NCBI RefSeq assembly: GCF_005877005.1
Contig: NZ_SSNH01000015.1
Coordinates: 1 to 64,000 of the forward strand
Source: Sinomonas susongensis
GTDB lineage: Bacteria > Actinomycetota > Actinomycetes > Actinomycetales > Micrococcaceae
DNA length: 64,000 nt
Reading direction: 5' to 3'
Of the stretch, positions 37,369 through 45,309 are shown in pieces (within the stretch, counting starts at the first letter, position 1; each line of letters starts with the position of its first letter). A program made the position numbers and the translations under genes. The notes under the pieces were generated by a model, which saw only the letters and a program-made list of their open reading frames with translations, did no database searches and was not told where the DNA came from.

Positions 37369-38016
37369 ATGACGGCTTTGGACGCTGCCTGGGCGGACCG
37401 CTGGCTCCGGGAGTGCGCCCGAGTCCTCGCGGAGCGCCGCGAGGAGCTCATCGACCTCGACCGCGCGATCGGGGACGGGGACCACGGAGAGAACATGGAC
37501 CGCGGCTTCCGTGCCGTGGTCGCGAAGCTCGACGAGGCGCGCAGCGATTCCATCGCAGCGGCCCTCAAGCTCGCTGCGATGACGCTCATGAGCACGGTCG
37601 GCGGGGCGGCCGGGCCCTTGTACGGGACGGCGTTCCTGCGCGCGTCCGTGGCCGCCGGCGACCGGGACCGCCTCAACGGGCCGGCCGTCGAGGCGCTGCT
37701 CGCCGCGGCGCGGGATGGGATCGTGGCCCGCGGCAAGGCAGAACCGGGCGACAAGACGATGGTCGACGCGTGGACCCCGGCGGTCAAAGCGGCTGCGGCG
37801 CCCGCCGACGGCGAAGCGGCCCTCGAGGCCGCGGCCTCCGCTGCCGAGGCCGGCGCCCAGGCGACCAAGCCGCTCGTGGCCCGGAAGGGCAGGGCCAGCT
37901 ACCTCGGGAGCCGCAGCGTGGGGCACCTCGACCCGGGGGCGGTGTCGACGTCGTACATCCTTCGGGCGGCCGTGACCGCGGCGATGTCCGAGATCAGCGC
38001 GGGGGGAGTTGCATGA
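37369..38016 (+). CDS. dhaL: dihydroxyacetone kinase ADP-binding subunit DhaL
   Basis: A 215-residue subunit holding a permanent ADP that is phosphorylated by DhaM and then passes phosphate to dihydroxyacetone on DhaK. The magnesium-binding aspartates lie in DLDRAIGDGDHGENM, and GGAAGPLYGTAFLRA and KPGDKTMVDAW-like segments follow. ATG 37369 has GGGGAG upstream; an in-frame ATG at 37354 overlaps dhaK. The stop overlaps the dhaM start by 4 bp. Confidence 0.94.
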   Translation: MTALDAAWADRWLRECARVLAERREELIDLDRAIGDGDHGENMDRGFRAVVAKLDEARSDSIAAALKLAAMTLMSTVGGAAGPLYGTAFLRASVAAGDRDRLNGPAVEALLAAARDGIVARGKAEPGDKTMVDAWTPAVKAAAAPADGEAALEAAASAAEAGAQATKPLVARKGRASYLGSRSVGHLDPGAVSTSYILRAAVTAAMSEISAGGVA

Positions 38017-38687
38017 GCCCGGTCGGCCTGCTGATCGTCTCGCACAGCGCGCGGCTCGCCGAGGGGGTCGTCGAGCTTGCGGAGCAGATGGCCCGTTCCG
38101 TGCCGCTCGTCGCGGCCGGGGGGACGGACGACGGCGGCGTGGGCACGAGTTTCGAGAAGGTCATGAAGGGGATCGCCGAGGCCGATCACGGTGCCGGGGT
38201 GGTCGTCATCGCCGATCTTGGCTCCGCGATCATGACAGCGGAGTCGGTGCTCGAGTTCCTCGACGACGAGCAGCGCTCGCGGGTACGGATCGCCGACGCT
38301 GCGATCGTGGAGGGGGCCGTGGCCGCAGCCGTGGCCGCCGAGTCGGGGGCGGGGCTCGACGCCGTCGTGCGCGCTGCCGAGGAGGCGGTGGCCGGTGCCG
38401 AGCCGGAGGAGGCGCCGGAGGCTGCCGAACCCTCGGAGTCGGCCGTCCTCACGCTCTCGAATCGCACGGGCCTGCACGCCCGCCCTGCCGCTGTCCTCGC
38501 GGGGAGGCTCTCGCAGCTCGATGCCGAGGTGACGATCAACGGCGTCGACGCCCAGTCCGTCATGGCGCTCATGGCGCTGGGAGCGAAGAAGGGCGAGCAG
38601 CTCGTCGTGGAGGCATCGGGGGCGGATGCCGCTCGGGCAGTGAGCCTCGTGCGGGAACAGGTCGAGCAGGGCTTCGGCGAGGTGTGA
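38013..38687 (+). CDS. dhaM: DhaM phosphotransferase subunit fused to an HPr domain
   Basis: A 224-residue protein. The N-terminal half is an EIIA(Man)-like DhaM domain with the phosphorylatable His11 in IVSHSARLAEG. After an Ala/Glu-rich linker (about residues 125-145) comes an HPr domain with His155 in TGLHARPAA, then the regulatory-site region QSVMALMALGAKKGEQL. There is no enzyme I domain, unlike E. coli DhaM, so phosphate must come from a separate enzyme I elsewhere. It is translationally coupled to dhaL. Confidence 0.93.
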   Translation: MSPVGLLIVSHSARLAEGVVELAEQMARSVPLVAAGGTDDGGVGTSFEKVMKGIAEADHGAGVVVIADLGSAIMTAESVLEFLDDEQRSRVRIADAAIVEGAVAAAVAAESGAGLDAVVRAAEEAVAGAEPEEAPEAAEPSESAVLTLSNRTGLHARPAAVLAGRLSQLDAEVTINGVDAQSVMALMALGAKKGEQLVVEASGADAARAVSLVREQVEQGFGEV

Positions 38688-38754
38688 AAGAAGTGTTTCA
38701 CCATAAGTGAACGCCTCTGTGCTCCGGGCCACAGAACAGGGTTGAATCGGTGCC

Positions 38755-40872
38755 ATGAGCGCCGACGTCCAGAACCAAGAACCGCAGACCTCCCAAGCCG
38801 CGCCGAAGGCCAGCCCCGAGACCCCGTTCCACGACCTCGAACACTACGTCGCCCTCCCGCGACTGAGCGGCCTGGTCCTGAGCCCAGACGGTTCCCGGCT
38901 CGTCACGACTGTCGCGACCCTCAACGGCAAGGGCACCGAGTACGGTTCGGCGCTCTGGGAGATCGACCCCTCAGGAGACCGCCCCGCCCGGCGCATCACG
39001 CGCAGTGCGAAGGGCGAGGCGGGCGCGGCGTTCACGGCGAACGGGGACCTGTTCTTCACATCGGCCCGGCCCGATCCGGAGAAGCCCGACGAGGACCCCG
39101 TCACCGCCCTGTGGCTGCTCCCGCGGGACGGCGGCGAGGCGAGGGTAGTGCAGAGCCGGGCGGGCGGGGTCGGCACGGTGCTCACGGCGCGCGCGGCCGA
39201 CGCCGCCTTCCTTCAGGCCTCCGTCCTCCCGGGAAGCTCGGACGAGGAGGACGACGAGAAGCGCCGCAAGGCCCGCAAGGACGGCAAGGTCGCAGCGATC
39301 CTGCACTCGGGCTACCCGGTCCGCTTCTGGGACGCCGATCTCGGCCCCGACGAGCCGCGGCTCTTCGCCGTCGAACGCTCCTCGAAGGAGCCCGAGCCCG
39401 GCAGGCCCACCACAGTCGACGAGGGGCCAGCGCTCGAGCTCCGGAACCTCACCCCCGACATCGGTGGCGGCCTCCGCTTCGGAGAAACCCATGTAAGCCC
39501 CGACGGCACGACGCTGTACGCTGCGGTCCTCAAGCCGCTCGCGAAGGCGGACCAGCGGAGCGAGCTCGTCGCGGTCGACGCCGCGACAGGCGCCCGCCGC
39601 ACGCTCCTCGCCGAGGAGGGCAAGGACTTCTTCCCCGGCCCGGCGAGCCCCGACGGCCGCACGCTCGCCGTCGTCGTCGAGCCGCACACGACGCCGACCG
39701 AGTCCTATCGGAGCGAGCTCCACCTCCTGGACCTCGAGAGCGGCGAGCTGCGCCGCGTCGCCCCCGACTGGGACCGCCAGGCGCACCCCCACGCGTGGCT
39801 TCCGGACGGCTCCGCGCTCCTCGTCACAGCGGACGACGCCGGCCGCTCGCCCGTCTTCCGCATCGACCAGGAGAGCGCCGGCGTCAGCCGGGTGACGGAC
39901 GACGACGCGACGTACAGCGACGTCGTCGTCGGCCCCGACGCTTCCCTCGCCTACGCCCTGCGCAGCTCGTACCTGTTCCCGCCAGAGGCCGTCCGCATCG
40001 ATCTCGCGAGCGGGGACGTGACCCGGCTGTCGAATCCGGTGGAGCGCCCCGAGATCCCGGGCCGCCTCGAGGAGGTCACTGCCACGGCCGAGGACGGGAC
40101 GCCGCTGCGTGCGTGGCTTGCCCTTCCTCCGGGCGGGGAGGGGACCCGCCACCCGCTGCTCCTGTGGATCCACGGCGGCCCCATCGGCTCCTGGAACGCG
40201 TGGACCTGGCGCTGGAACCCCTGGCTCATGACAGCGCAGGGCTACGCCGTCCTGCTCCCGGACCCGGCCCTCTCGACCGGCTACGGGCAGGACTTCATCC
40301 AGCGGGGCTGGGGACGGTGGGGCGCGGAGCCCTTCACCGACCTCATGGCGATCACGGACGCCGCGCTCGAACGGCCCGACCTCGACCCCGAGCGGACGGC
40401 CGCGATGGGCGGCTCGTTCGGCGGGTACATGGCCAACTGGGTGGCGGGCCACACAGACCGCTTCCGGGCGATCGTCACCCACGCGAGCCTCTGGGCGCTC
40501 GAGGGCTTCGGCATGACAACGGACATGGCCCACTACTGGGCGAAGGAAATGGACGAGGCCATGCAGGAGGCCTACTCGCCGCACCGCTCGGTCGGCGACA
40601 TCCGCACACCCATGCTCGTCATCCACGGCGACAAGGACTACCGCGTCCCGATCGGGGAGGGCCTGCGCCTCTGGTACGAGCTCCTCAGCAAGTCGCAGCT
40701 CTCCATCGACGAGTCGGGCCGCACGCCGCACCGCTTCCTCTATTTCCCGGACGAGAACCATTGGATCCTCAAGCCGCAGCACACGAAGGTCTGGTACGGC
40801 GTCGTGAATGCGTTCCTCGCGCAGCATGTCCTCGGGGAGGAGCGTGAGCTGCCGGAGGAACTCGGGCTCTAG
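38755..40872 (+). CDS. S9-family prolyl oligopeptidase-like peptidase
   Basis: A 705-residue serine peptidase. The first 420 residues form a beta-propeller with repeated SPDG/DG-T motifs, and the rest is an alpha/beta hydrolase domain. The nucleophile is Ser554 in GGSFGGYMANW; the acid lies in VIHGDKDYRVP and the histidine in FPDENHWIL. The propeller limits substrates to short peptides. No signal peptide is seen, so it is probably cytoplasmic. A TTGAAT box 7 nt before the ATG could be its -10. Confidence 0.92.
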   Translation: MSADVQNQEPQTSQAAPKASPETPFHDLEHYVALPRLSGLVLSPDGSRLVTTVATLNGKGTEYGSALWEIDPSGDRPARRITRSAKGEAGAAFTANGDLFFTSARPDPEKPDEDPVTALWLLPRDGGEARVVQSRAGGVGTVLTARAADAAFLQASVLPGSSDEEDDEKRRKARKDGKVAAILHSGYPVRFWDADLGPDEPRLFAVERSSKEPEPGRPTTVDEGPALELRNLTPDIGGGLRFGETHVSPDGTTLYAAVLKPLAKADQRSELVAVDAATGARRTLLAEEGKDFFPGPASPDGRTLAVVVEPHTTPTESYRSELHLLDLESGELRRVAPDWDRQAHPHAWLPDGSALLVTADDAGRSPVFRIDQESAGVSRVTDDDATYSDVVVGPDASLAYALRSSYLFPPEAVRIDLASGDVTRLSNPVERPEIPGRLEEVTATAEDGTPLRAWLALPPGGEGTRHPLLLWIHGGPIGSWNAWTWRWNPWLMTAQGYAVLLPDPALSTGYGQDFIQRGWGRWGAEPFTDLMAITDAALERPDLDPERTAAMGGSFGGYMANWVAGHTDRFRAIVTHASLWALEGFGMTTDMAHYWAKEMDEAMQEAYSPHRSVGDIRTPMLVIHGDKDYRVPIGEGLRLWYELLSKSQLSIDESGRTPHRFLYFPDENHWILKPQHTKVWYGVVNAFLAQHVLGEERELPEELGL

Positions 40873-40875
40873 GAT
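40870..40875 (+). promoter_or_regulatory. TAGGAT -10 box before the acetyltransferase
   Basis: TAGGAT overlaps the stop codon of the peptidase gene and ends 6 nt before the ATG at 40882, where no ribosome-binding site exists. Read-through from the peptidase gene is the alternative. Confidence 0.38.
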
Positions 40876-40881
40876 GGCTGC

Positions 40882-41442
40882 ATGACAGCCGCGGAAGCCA
40901 CGACCGAGCCCACCGCTGCCCCGCCCTTCAGGGTTCGACGCGCGCGGACGAGCGATGTCGCCGCCATCAGGCGGCTCGTGGCCCCGCTCGCAGAGCGCAG
41001 GATCCTCATATCCAAGGAGTCCGTCGCCTACTTCGAATCCATCCAGGAGTTCCGGGTCGCGGAGACGGACGACGGCGAAGTCATCGGCTGCGGGGCGCTC
41101 CACGTCATGTGGGAAGACCTCGCCGAGGTCCGCACTCTTGCCGCCGCCGACAGCTGGCGGGGGCACGGGGTGGGCCATGCGCTCGTCGAGCGGCTCCTTG
41201 ACGACGCGGCCGAGATCGGTGTGCAGCGGGTCTTCTGCCTCACGTTCGAGGTGCGGTTCTTCGAGCGGCACGGCTTCGAGGTCATGGCCGACCAGACGGC
41301 CGTGGACCCCGAGGTCTACTCGGAGCTCCTGCGGTCGGCCGACGAGGGCGTTGCCGAATTCCTCGACCTGGCCAGGGTCAAGCCGAACACGCTCGGCAAC
41401 ACGCGCATGATCAAGTGGCTCGCGGGGCGCGCCCGGGAGTAG
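40882..41442 (+). CDS. amino-acid N-acetyltransferase (GNAT)
   Basis: A 186-residue GNAT enzyme resembling the short ArgA-type N-acetylglutamate synthases of actinobacteria. The N-terminal VRRARTSDVAAIRRLVAPLAERRILISKE segment and the acetyl-CoA loop AADSWRGHGVGHALVERLL with its RGxGxG pattern are clear, followed by RFFERHGFEV. ArgA-type proteins start arginine synthesis by acetylating glutamate. No arg genes are adjacent, so the substrate rests on resemblance only. Confidence 0.82.
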   Translation: MTAAEATTEPTAAPPFRVRRARTSDVAAIRRLVAPLAERRILISKESVAYFESIQEFRVAETDDGEVIGCGALHVMWEDLAEVRTLAAADSWRGHGVGHALVERLLDDAAEIGVQRVFCLTFEVRFFERHGFEVMADQTAVDPEVYSELLRSADEGVAEFLDLARVKPNTLGNTRMIKWLAGRARE

Positions 41443-41448
41443 CCGCGC

Positions 41449-42375
41449 CTAGTGGGGGAGTGAGAGCCCCGCGGGGAGCTCTACCGCGAGTCCGTCCGCG
41501 AGGAGCCCGGCGATGCAGCGTTCGAGCTGTTCCGGGGCGGGCGCGAGCGTGTGGAGGCGTGCGAGCTCGGGATTCGTGCTCTCCCGTTCGGCGACCGCCA
41601 TCGCCGGGCCTTCCAGGACGACGCGAGGAACCGGGTGCGAGGCCCCACGGAGCACGGCCATGACGGCGCCCCGCACCTGCCGGTCCGTCCCGTGCCAGGC
41701 CTGGCCCTTCGGGACGTATGACGGCGGGGGCTCACCTGCCGCCCGCCACGCACACGCGTCCGCTACCGGGCAGATCAGGCATTTCGGCGCCCGGGCCGTG
41801 CAGACCATGGCTCCCAGCTCCATGACGCCCGCGTTCCAGCGGACGGACGTCTCGTCGTCGTCCGGGAGGAGCGTCTCGGCGAGCCGTCGCTCCGCGGCCG
41901 TGAGGGCCGGAGCGGGAAGGGCCTCGCCACGGATCAGCCTCGCGTGCACCCGCCGGATGTTGGTGTCGACCACGGATGCCCGGCGCCCGAACGCGAACGC
42001 CGCGACGGCGGCCGCGGTGTAGCCGCCCACTCCGGGCAGCGCGAGGAGGCCGTCCTCGGAATCGGGGAGCTCGCCGTCGTGCGCGGTGGCGATGACCGTC
42101 GCGGCGGCGTGAAGGCGCAGCGCCCGGCGCGGATAGCCGAGCCGCCCCCAGGCCCGGACCGCCTCCCCAGACGGCTCGGCGGCCAGGTCGCCGGGCTTGG
42201 GCCAGCGTTCCATCCACGCGCTCCACACCGGGAGCACCCGCACGACCGGCGTCTGCTGGAGCATGACCTCGCTCACGAGCACACCCCACGGGCTGCACTC
42301 CGGGTGCCGCCAAGGGAGGTCCCGCGCCTCGGCGGCGAACCAGCGGACGACGGCGCCATGCAGTTTCGCGGTCAG
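41449..42375 (-). CDS. mutY: A/G-specific adenine glycosylase, probable CTG start
   Basis: A DNA repair glycosylase that removes adenine opposite 8-oxoguanine. The catalytic glutamate lies in EVMLQQTP, the aspartate in VVDTNIRRVH, and four cysteines spaced C-x6-C-x2-C-x5-C form the [4Fe-4S] site. Between the upstream stop (42441-42439) and the family's conserved LPWR segment there is no ATG, GTG or TTG. The first NTG codon is CTG at 42375, preceded by GGAGGAGGA. The first conventional start, GTG 42282, would lose LPWR and the first helix. The C-terminal MutT-like domain is reduced. Confidence 0.87.
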   Translation of the reverse strand: MTAKLHGAVVRWFAAEARDLPWRHPECSPWGVLVSEVMLQQTPVVRVLPVWSAWMERWPKPGDLAAEPSGEAVRAWGRLGYPRRALRLHAAATVIATAHDGELPDSEDGLLALPGVGGYTAAAVAAFAFGRRASVVDTNIRRVHARLIRGEALPAPALTAAERRLAETLLPDDDETSVRWNAGVMELGAMVCTARAPKCLICPVADACAWRAAGEPPPSYVPKGQAWHGTDRQVRGAVMAVLRGASHPVPRVVLEGPAMAVAERESTNPELARLHTLAPAPEQLERCIAGLLADGLAVELPAGLSLPH

Positions 42376-42482
42376 GGCTCCTCCTCCGGGTATGGTCGCC
42401 GGTGCGGTATTGATGGCCGGCTCGTGGGCGATTCCACTCTAGCTGCGCGGCGCGGCGTGGCCGCGGGCGCCCCAAGGTTTCC

Positions 42483-42488
42483 TAGCCT
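42483..42488 (+). promoter_or_regulatory. TAGCCT -10 box of the secreted-protein gene
   Basis: TAGCCT ends 6 nt before the ATG at 42495. No ribosome-binding site is visible, which fits a leaderless message. Confidence 0.42.
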
Positions 42489-42494
42489 AGAAGC

Positions 42495-43262
42495 ATGGCA
42501 GCGCGCGGAACACAGGGTGAAGGACCGGGCACGGGCGGGCCGGGCGCGTCCCGCCCGGCATCCCCTCGCCCCGCACCCCGTCGCCACAGTCCTGCCGTCT
42601 ACCGCCGGCGGCGCCTCGTTGTGGGCACGCTGCTCGCCCTCGTGCTGGTCGCCTTCGCCGGCGGCGCCTGGGCGCTCGTGCGCGGCTCAGCTCATCAGGC
42701 GGCGCCAGGCAGGACGTCCGCCGATGCGGGTCCCGTTGCGCTCCCAACGGCCTCGGCGCCGCCCGCGTCAACCGGCGCCAGCCCAACGTCCCCGACCACC
42801 CCGTCCGACGCGGGAACGGGAATGCCCGCGTCGGCAAGCACCGCGGCGTCTAGCTCGCCGAGCCCCACGCCGACCGCAACCTGCGACCCCGCGAAATTCG
42901 CGCTCACGGCCTCGACCGACAAGCGGGAGTACGGCCCCACGGAGGACCCTGTGCTGACGCTCAAGGTCACCAACCAGAACAGCATGCCGTGCACCCTGAA
43001 CGTGGGCACGTCCCAGATGGAGTACCTCATCGTGAGCGGCGCCGACCGCATCTTCGACTCCAAGGACTGCCAGGACGGCTCGTCGGACCTCCTCAAGACC
43101 CTCGCTCCCGGCGCGAGCGAGACCGCGAACTTCCCGTGGCCGCGCGTGCGTTCATCCGAGGGCTGCAAGCCCGTCCCGGTCAAGCCCCTTCCGGGGACCT
43201 ACGTCCTCACCACGTCCCTCGGTCCGTTGGACAGCCCGAAGGCCGTGTTCACACTCCAGTAG
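42495..43262 (+). CDS. membrane-anchored secreted protein of unknown function
   Basis: A 255-residue protein with a cytoplasmic, Pro/Arg-rich head, one transmembrane segment (about residues 42-64, VVGTLLALVLVAFAGGAWAL) and a long Ser/Thr/Pro/Ala-rich extracellular linker. The exported domain from about residue 135 has the pattern of an immunoglobulin-like beta-sandwich (DKREYGPTEDPVLTLKVTNQN, then SETANFPWPRVRS, then PGTYVLTTSL) with three cysteines. Such domains resemble BsuPI-like inhibitor or copper-protein-like folds, but I cannot assign one. Divergent from mutY. Confidence 0.72.
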   Translation: MAARGTQGEGPGTGGPGASRPASPRPAPRRHSPAVYRRRRLVVGTLLALVLVAFAGGAWALVRGSAHQAAPGRTSADAGPVALPTASAPPASTGASPTSPTTPSDAGTGMPASASTAASSSPSPTPTATCDPAKFALTASTDKREYGPTEDPVLTLKVTNQNSMPCTLNVGTSQMEYLIVSGADRIFDSKDCQDGSSDLLKTLAPGASETANFPWPRVRSSEGCKPVPVKPLPGTYVLTTSLGPLDSPKAVFTLQ

Positions 43263-43277
43263 CCGCAGGTGCCGGCC

Positions 43278-44003
43278 TCAGCTGAAGTGGGTGTTGGGGT
43301 CCGCATCGTCGAAGCGGGCGAGGATCGAGGAGGCGACGTCGCGCAGCTTGACGTTTCGCTGGTTCGACGCCCGCTTGAGGATCTCGATCGCCTCGTCCGA
43401 GGTACAGCGGGACTGGGCCATGATGATCCCAGCGGCGAGATTGATCGAGGTCCGGGATTCCAGAGCCGTTGCGAGGTCGGCCGCACGGTCCGACTCCGAG
43501 GTGAGACGTACGGCAAGCGCGACAGAGGTCGAGGCGAGCTGGGCGAACTCGAGGACCTCCTGGCGAGCCTCGCCTCCGAAGGCCCCGGGAGTCTCGGAGT
43601 AGCAGTTGAGCGCCGCGGAAGCACCGCCCGCAAGCGGGATCGGCACCGCGAGGACCGATCGGATGCCAGTGGGACGGAGTCCGGCCGTGTACCGCGGCCA
43701 CCGTTCCTCCTGACCGACGTCTCGCACGTCCACGACATGGCCCGTGCGCAGCGCGTCAATGCAAGGCCCCTCGAGGGCGGCGTACTGAATCTGGTCGAGC
43801 TCGCCAGCGAGCTCCGCGCTCACCCCCATGGTCGCCGGCCTGCGTTCGCGGGAGACGGTCACGCTGCACTGAACCGGCGTCTCCCCCGAAATGCTGCGCG
43901 CGGCCGCCGACGAGAGCCCGTCGAGGAATGTCCTGATGTCGGCGCTGTCCAGAAGCAGGTTCTGTAACTCGGCGACACTCGTCTGTTCTTGATTCTCGAC
44001 CAT
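43278..44003 (-). CDS. GAF-ANTAR transcription antitermination regulator
   Basis: A 241-residue protein. Residues about 20-165 form a GAF sensor domain (GPCIDALRTGHVVDV, RSVLAVPIPLAGGASAALNCYSE). Residues about 180-235 form an ANTAR RNA-binding domain, recognisable from LAAGIIMAQSRCTSDEAIEILKRASNQRNVKLRDVASSI. ANTAR proteins bind two-hexaloop RNA hairpins in leaders to prevent termination. The GAF ligand and RNA target are unknown. It lies alone, convergent with the secreted-protein gene. Confidence 0.9.
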   Translation of the reverse strand: MVENQEQTSVAELQNLLLDSADIRTFLDGLSSAAARSISGETPVQCSVTVSRERRPATMGVSAELAGELDQIQYAALEGPCIDALRTGHVVDVRDVGQEERWPRYTAGLRPTGIRSVLAVPIPLAGGASAALNCYSETPGAFGGEARQEVLEFAQLASTSVALAVRLTSESDRAADLATALESRTSINLAAGIIMAQSRCTSDEAIEILKRASNQRNVKLRDVASSILARFDDADPNTHFS

Positions 44004-44115
44004 GTGCTTCGCGGCCTTTCGCAGGAGGCCAGAGACCCGGCCTGTCCTCTAGCCTAGGCCTCTTCCGGCGCGCGGGACCCGCTCGTACCGCGCAAACGAC
44101 CTGAGGGAAGCTGTC

Positions 44116-45192
44116 TCAGAGGAACCGGTCGAGAAGGCTCGCCTCAGCCATGCGGCTGAGCCCCTCGCGGACGGTCCGTGCCCGCTGCTCGCCGATGCCG
44201 TCCACCGTCATGAGGTCCTCGATGGTCGCGGCCATGAGGTTCTGCAGTCCGCCGAAGTGGTCCACGAGCCGCTCGGCAACGGCGCGGGGCACGGGCTTGA
44301 GCCCCGAGATGAGCCGATAGCCGCGGGGTTCGACAACCGCGTCGAGCGTGCTCTCGCCCCCGGCGTAGCCAAGGATGCCGGCAATGCGGTTGAGGTCGAT
44401 GAGATCCGTCGAGGAGAGCTCGGTGAGGGCGAGGACGGCGGCGTCGATCGTCTCGGCTGTCGCGTCGTCCCCGGCGTAGTCGCGGATGACGACGTCGCTG
44501 CCCGGGCCCCGGCCGACCGTGAGCTCCTCGAGCTGAAGGGACAGCAGGCGCCCGTCCTCCCCGAGCTCGAGGACGTACTGCCCGATCTCGTCCGAGATGC
44601 GGCGCACCATTTCCTGGCGCTGGAGGGTCTGCGTGACGTCGCGGACCGTCACCATCGCCTCGATCTCGAGCGCCGACAGGGAGTTCGTGACCTGGTCGAG
44701 GCGCGCGCGGTAGCGTTCGAGCGTCGCTAGCGCCTGGTTGGCGCGGGCGAGGACCTTCTCCGAGCCCTCGAGCACGTAGCGCAGGCCACGTACGTAGAGC
44801 GCGATGATCTGCATCGACTGGCTCACCGAGATCACGGGGAGCCCCGTCTGGATCGCGACCCGTTCGGCCGTCCGGTGCCGGGTGCCGGATTCGGAGGTCG
44901 GAAGCGTCGGGTCGGGAACGAGGTGGACGCCTGCGCGCAGGATCGTCCGCGCTTCGCGGTCGGTGACGATCGCCCCGTCCATCTTGGCGAGCTCACGGAG
45001 CCGGGTGGGGGAGAAGTCGATGCCGATCTCGAAGCCGCCCGAGCAGATGGATTCGACCGTGCGGTCGAAGCCGAGGACGATGAGCGCACCCGTGCGGCCC
45101 CTGAGGATCCGCTCCAGACCGTCGCGGAGACCCGTTCCCGGTGCTACCCGACCCAAGGTGGCGGCTAGCACTTCCTCGGGACTCCGAGCCAT
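44116..45192 (-). CDS. disA: DNA integrity scanning diadenylate cyclase
   Basis: A 358-residue c-di-AMP synthase. The DAC domain carries the DGA motif (KMDGAIVTD) and the RHR motif (SGTRHRTAERVA). A helical spine follows, and a C-terminal RuvA-like helix-hairpin-helix domain (VDGIGEQRARTVREGLSRM) binds branched DNA. DisA makes c-di-AMP while scanning and stops at recombination intermediates. It lies downstream of radA, 118 bp away on the same strand, a pairing conserved in Gram-positives, where RadA and DisA act together. Confidence 0.96.
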   Translation of the reverse strand: MARSPEEVLAATLGRVAPGTGLRDGLERILRGRTGALIVLGFDRTVESICSGGFEIGIDFSPTRLRELAKMDGAIVTDREARTILRAGVHLVPDPTLPTSESGTRHRTAERVAIQTGLPVISVSQSMQIIALYVRGLRYVLEGSEKVLARANQALATLERYRARLDQVTNSLSALEIEAMVTVRDVTQTLQRQEMVRRISDEIGQYVLELGEDGRLLSLQLEELTVGRGPGSDVVIRDYAGDDATAETIDAAVLALTELSSTDLIDLNRIAGILGYAGGESTLDAVVEPRGYRLISGLKPVPRAVAERLVDHFGGLQNLMAATIEDLMTVDGIGEQRARTVREGLSRMAEASLLDRFL

Positions 45193-45309
45193 ATGTCATT
45201 CCCTTTCGCGGCACAGCAAAGGCACCCACGCGGGCACGACTCCCATGCTATATGCGCGTACAGGCGCGTGATGTTCGCCTACGGCAACGATTCGGCGACC
45301 ATTCCGCGC

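Noticed and set aside
38971-41271. 766-codon open frame antisense to the S9 peptidase and acetyltransferase genes
   Set aside because: It spans two convincing genes on the other strand, and its composition follows their codon third positions.
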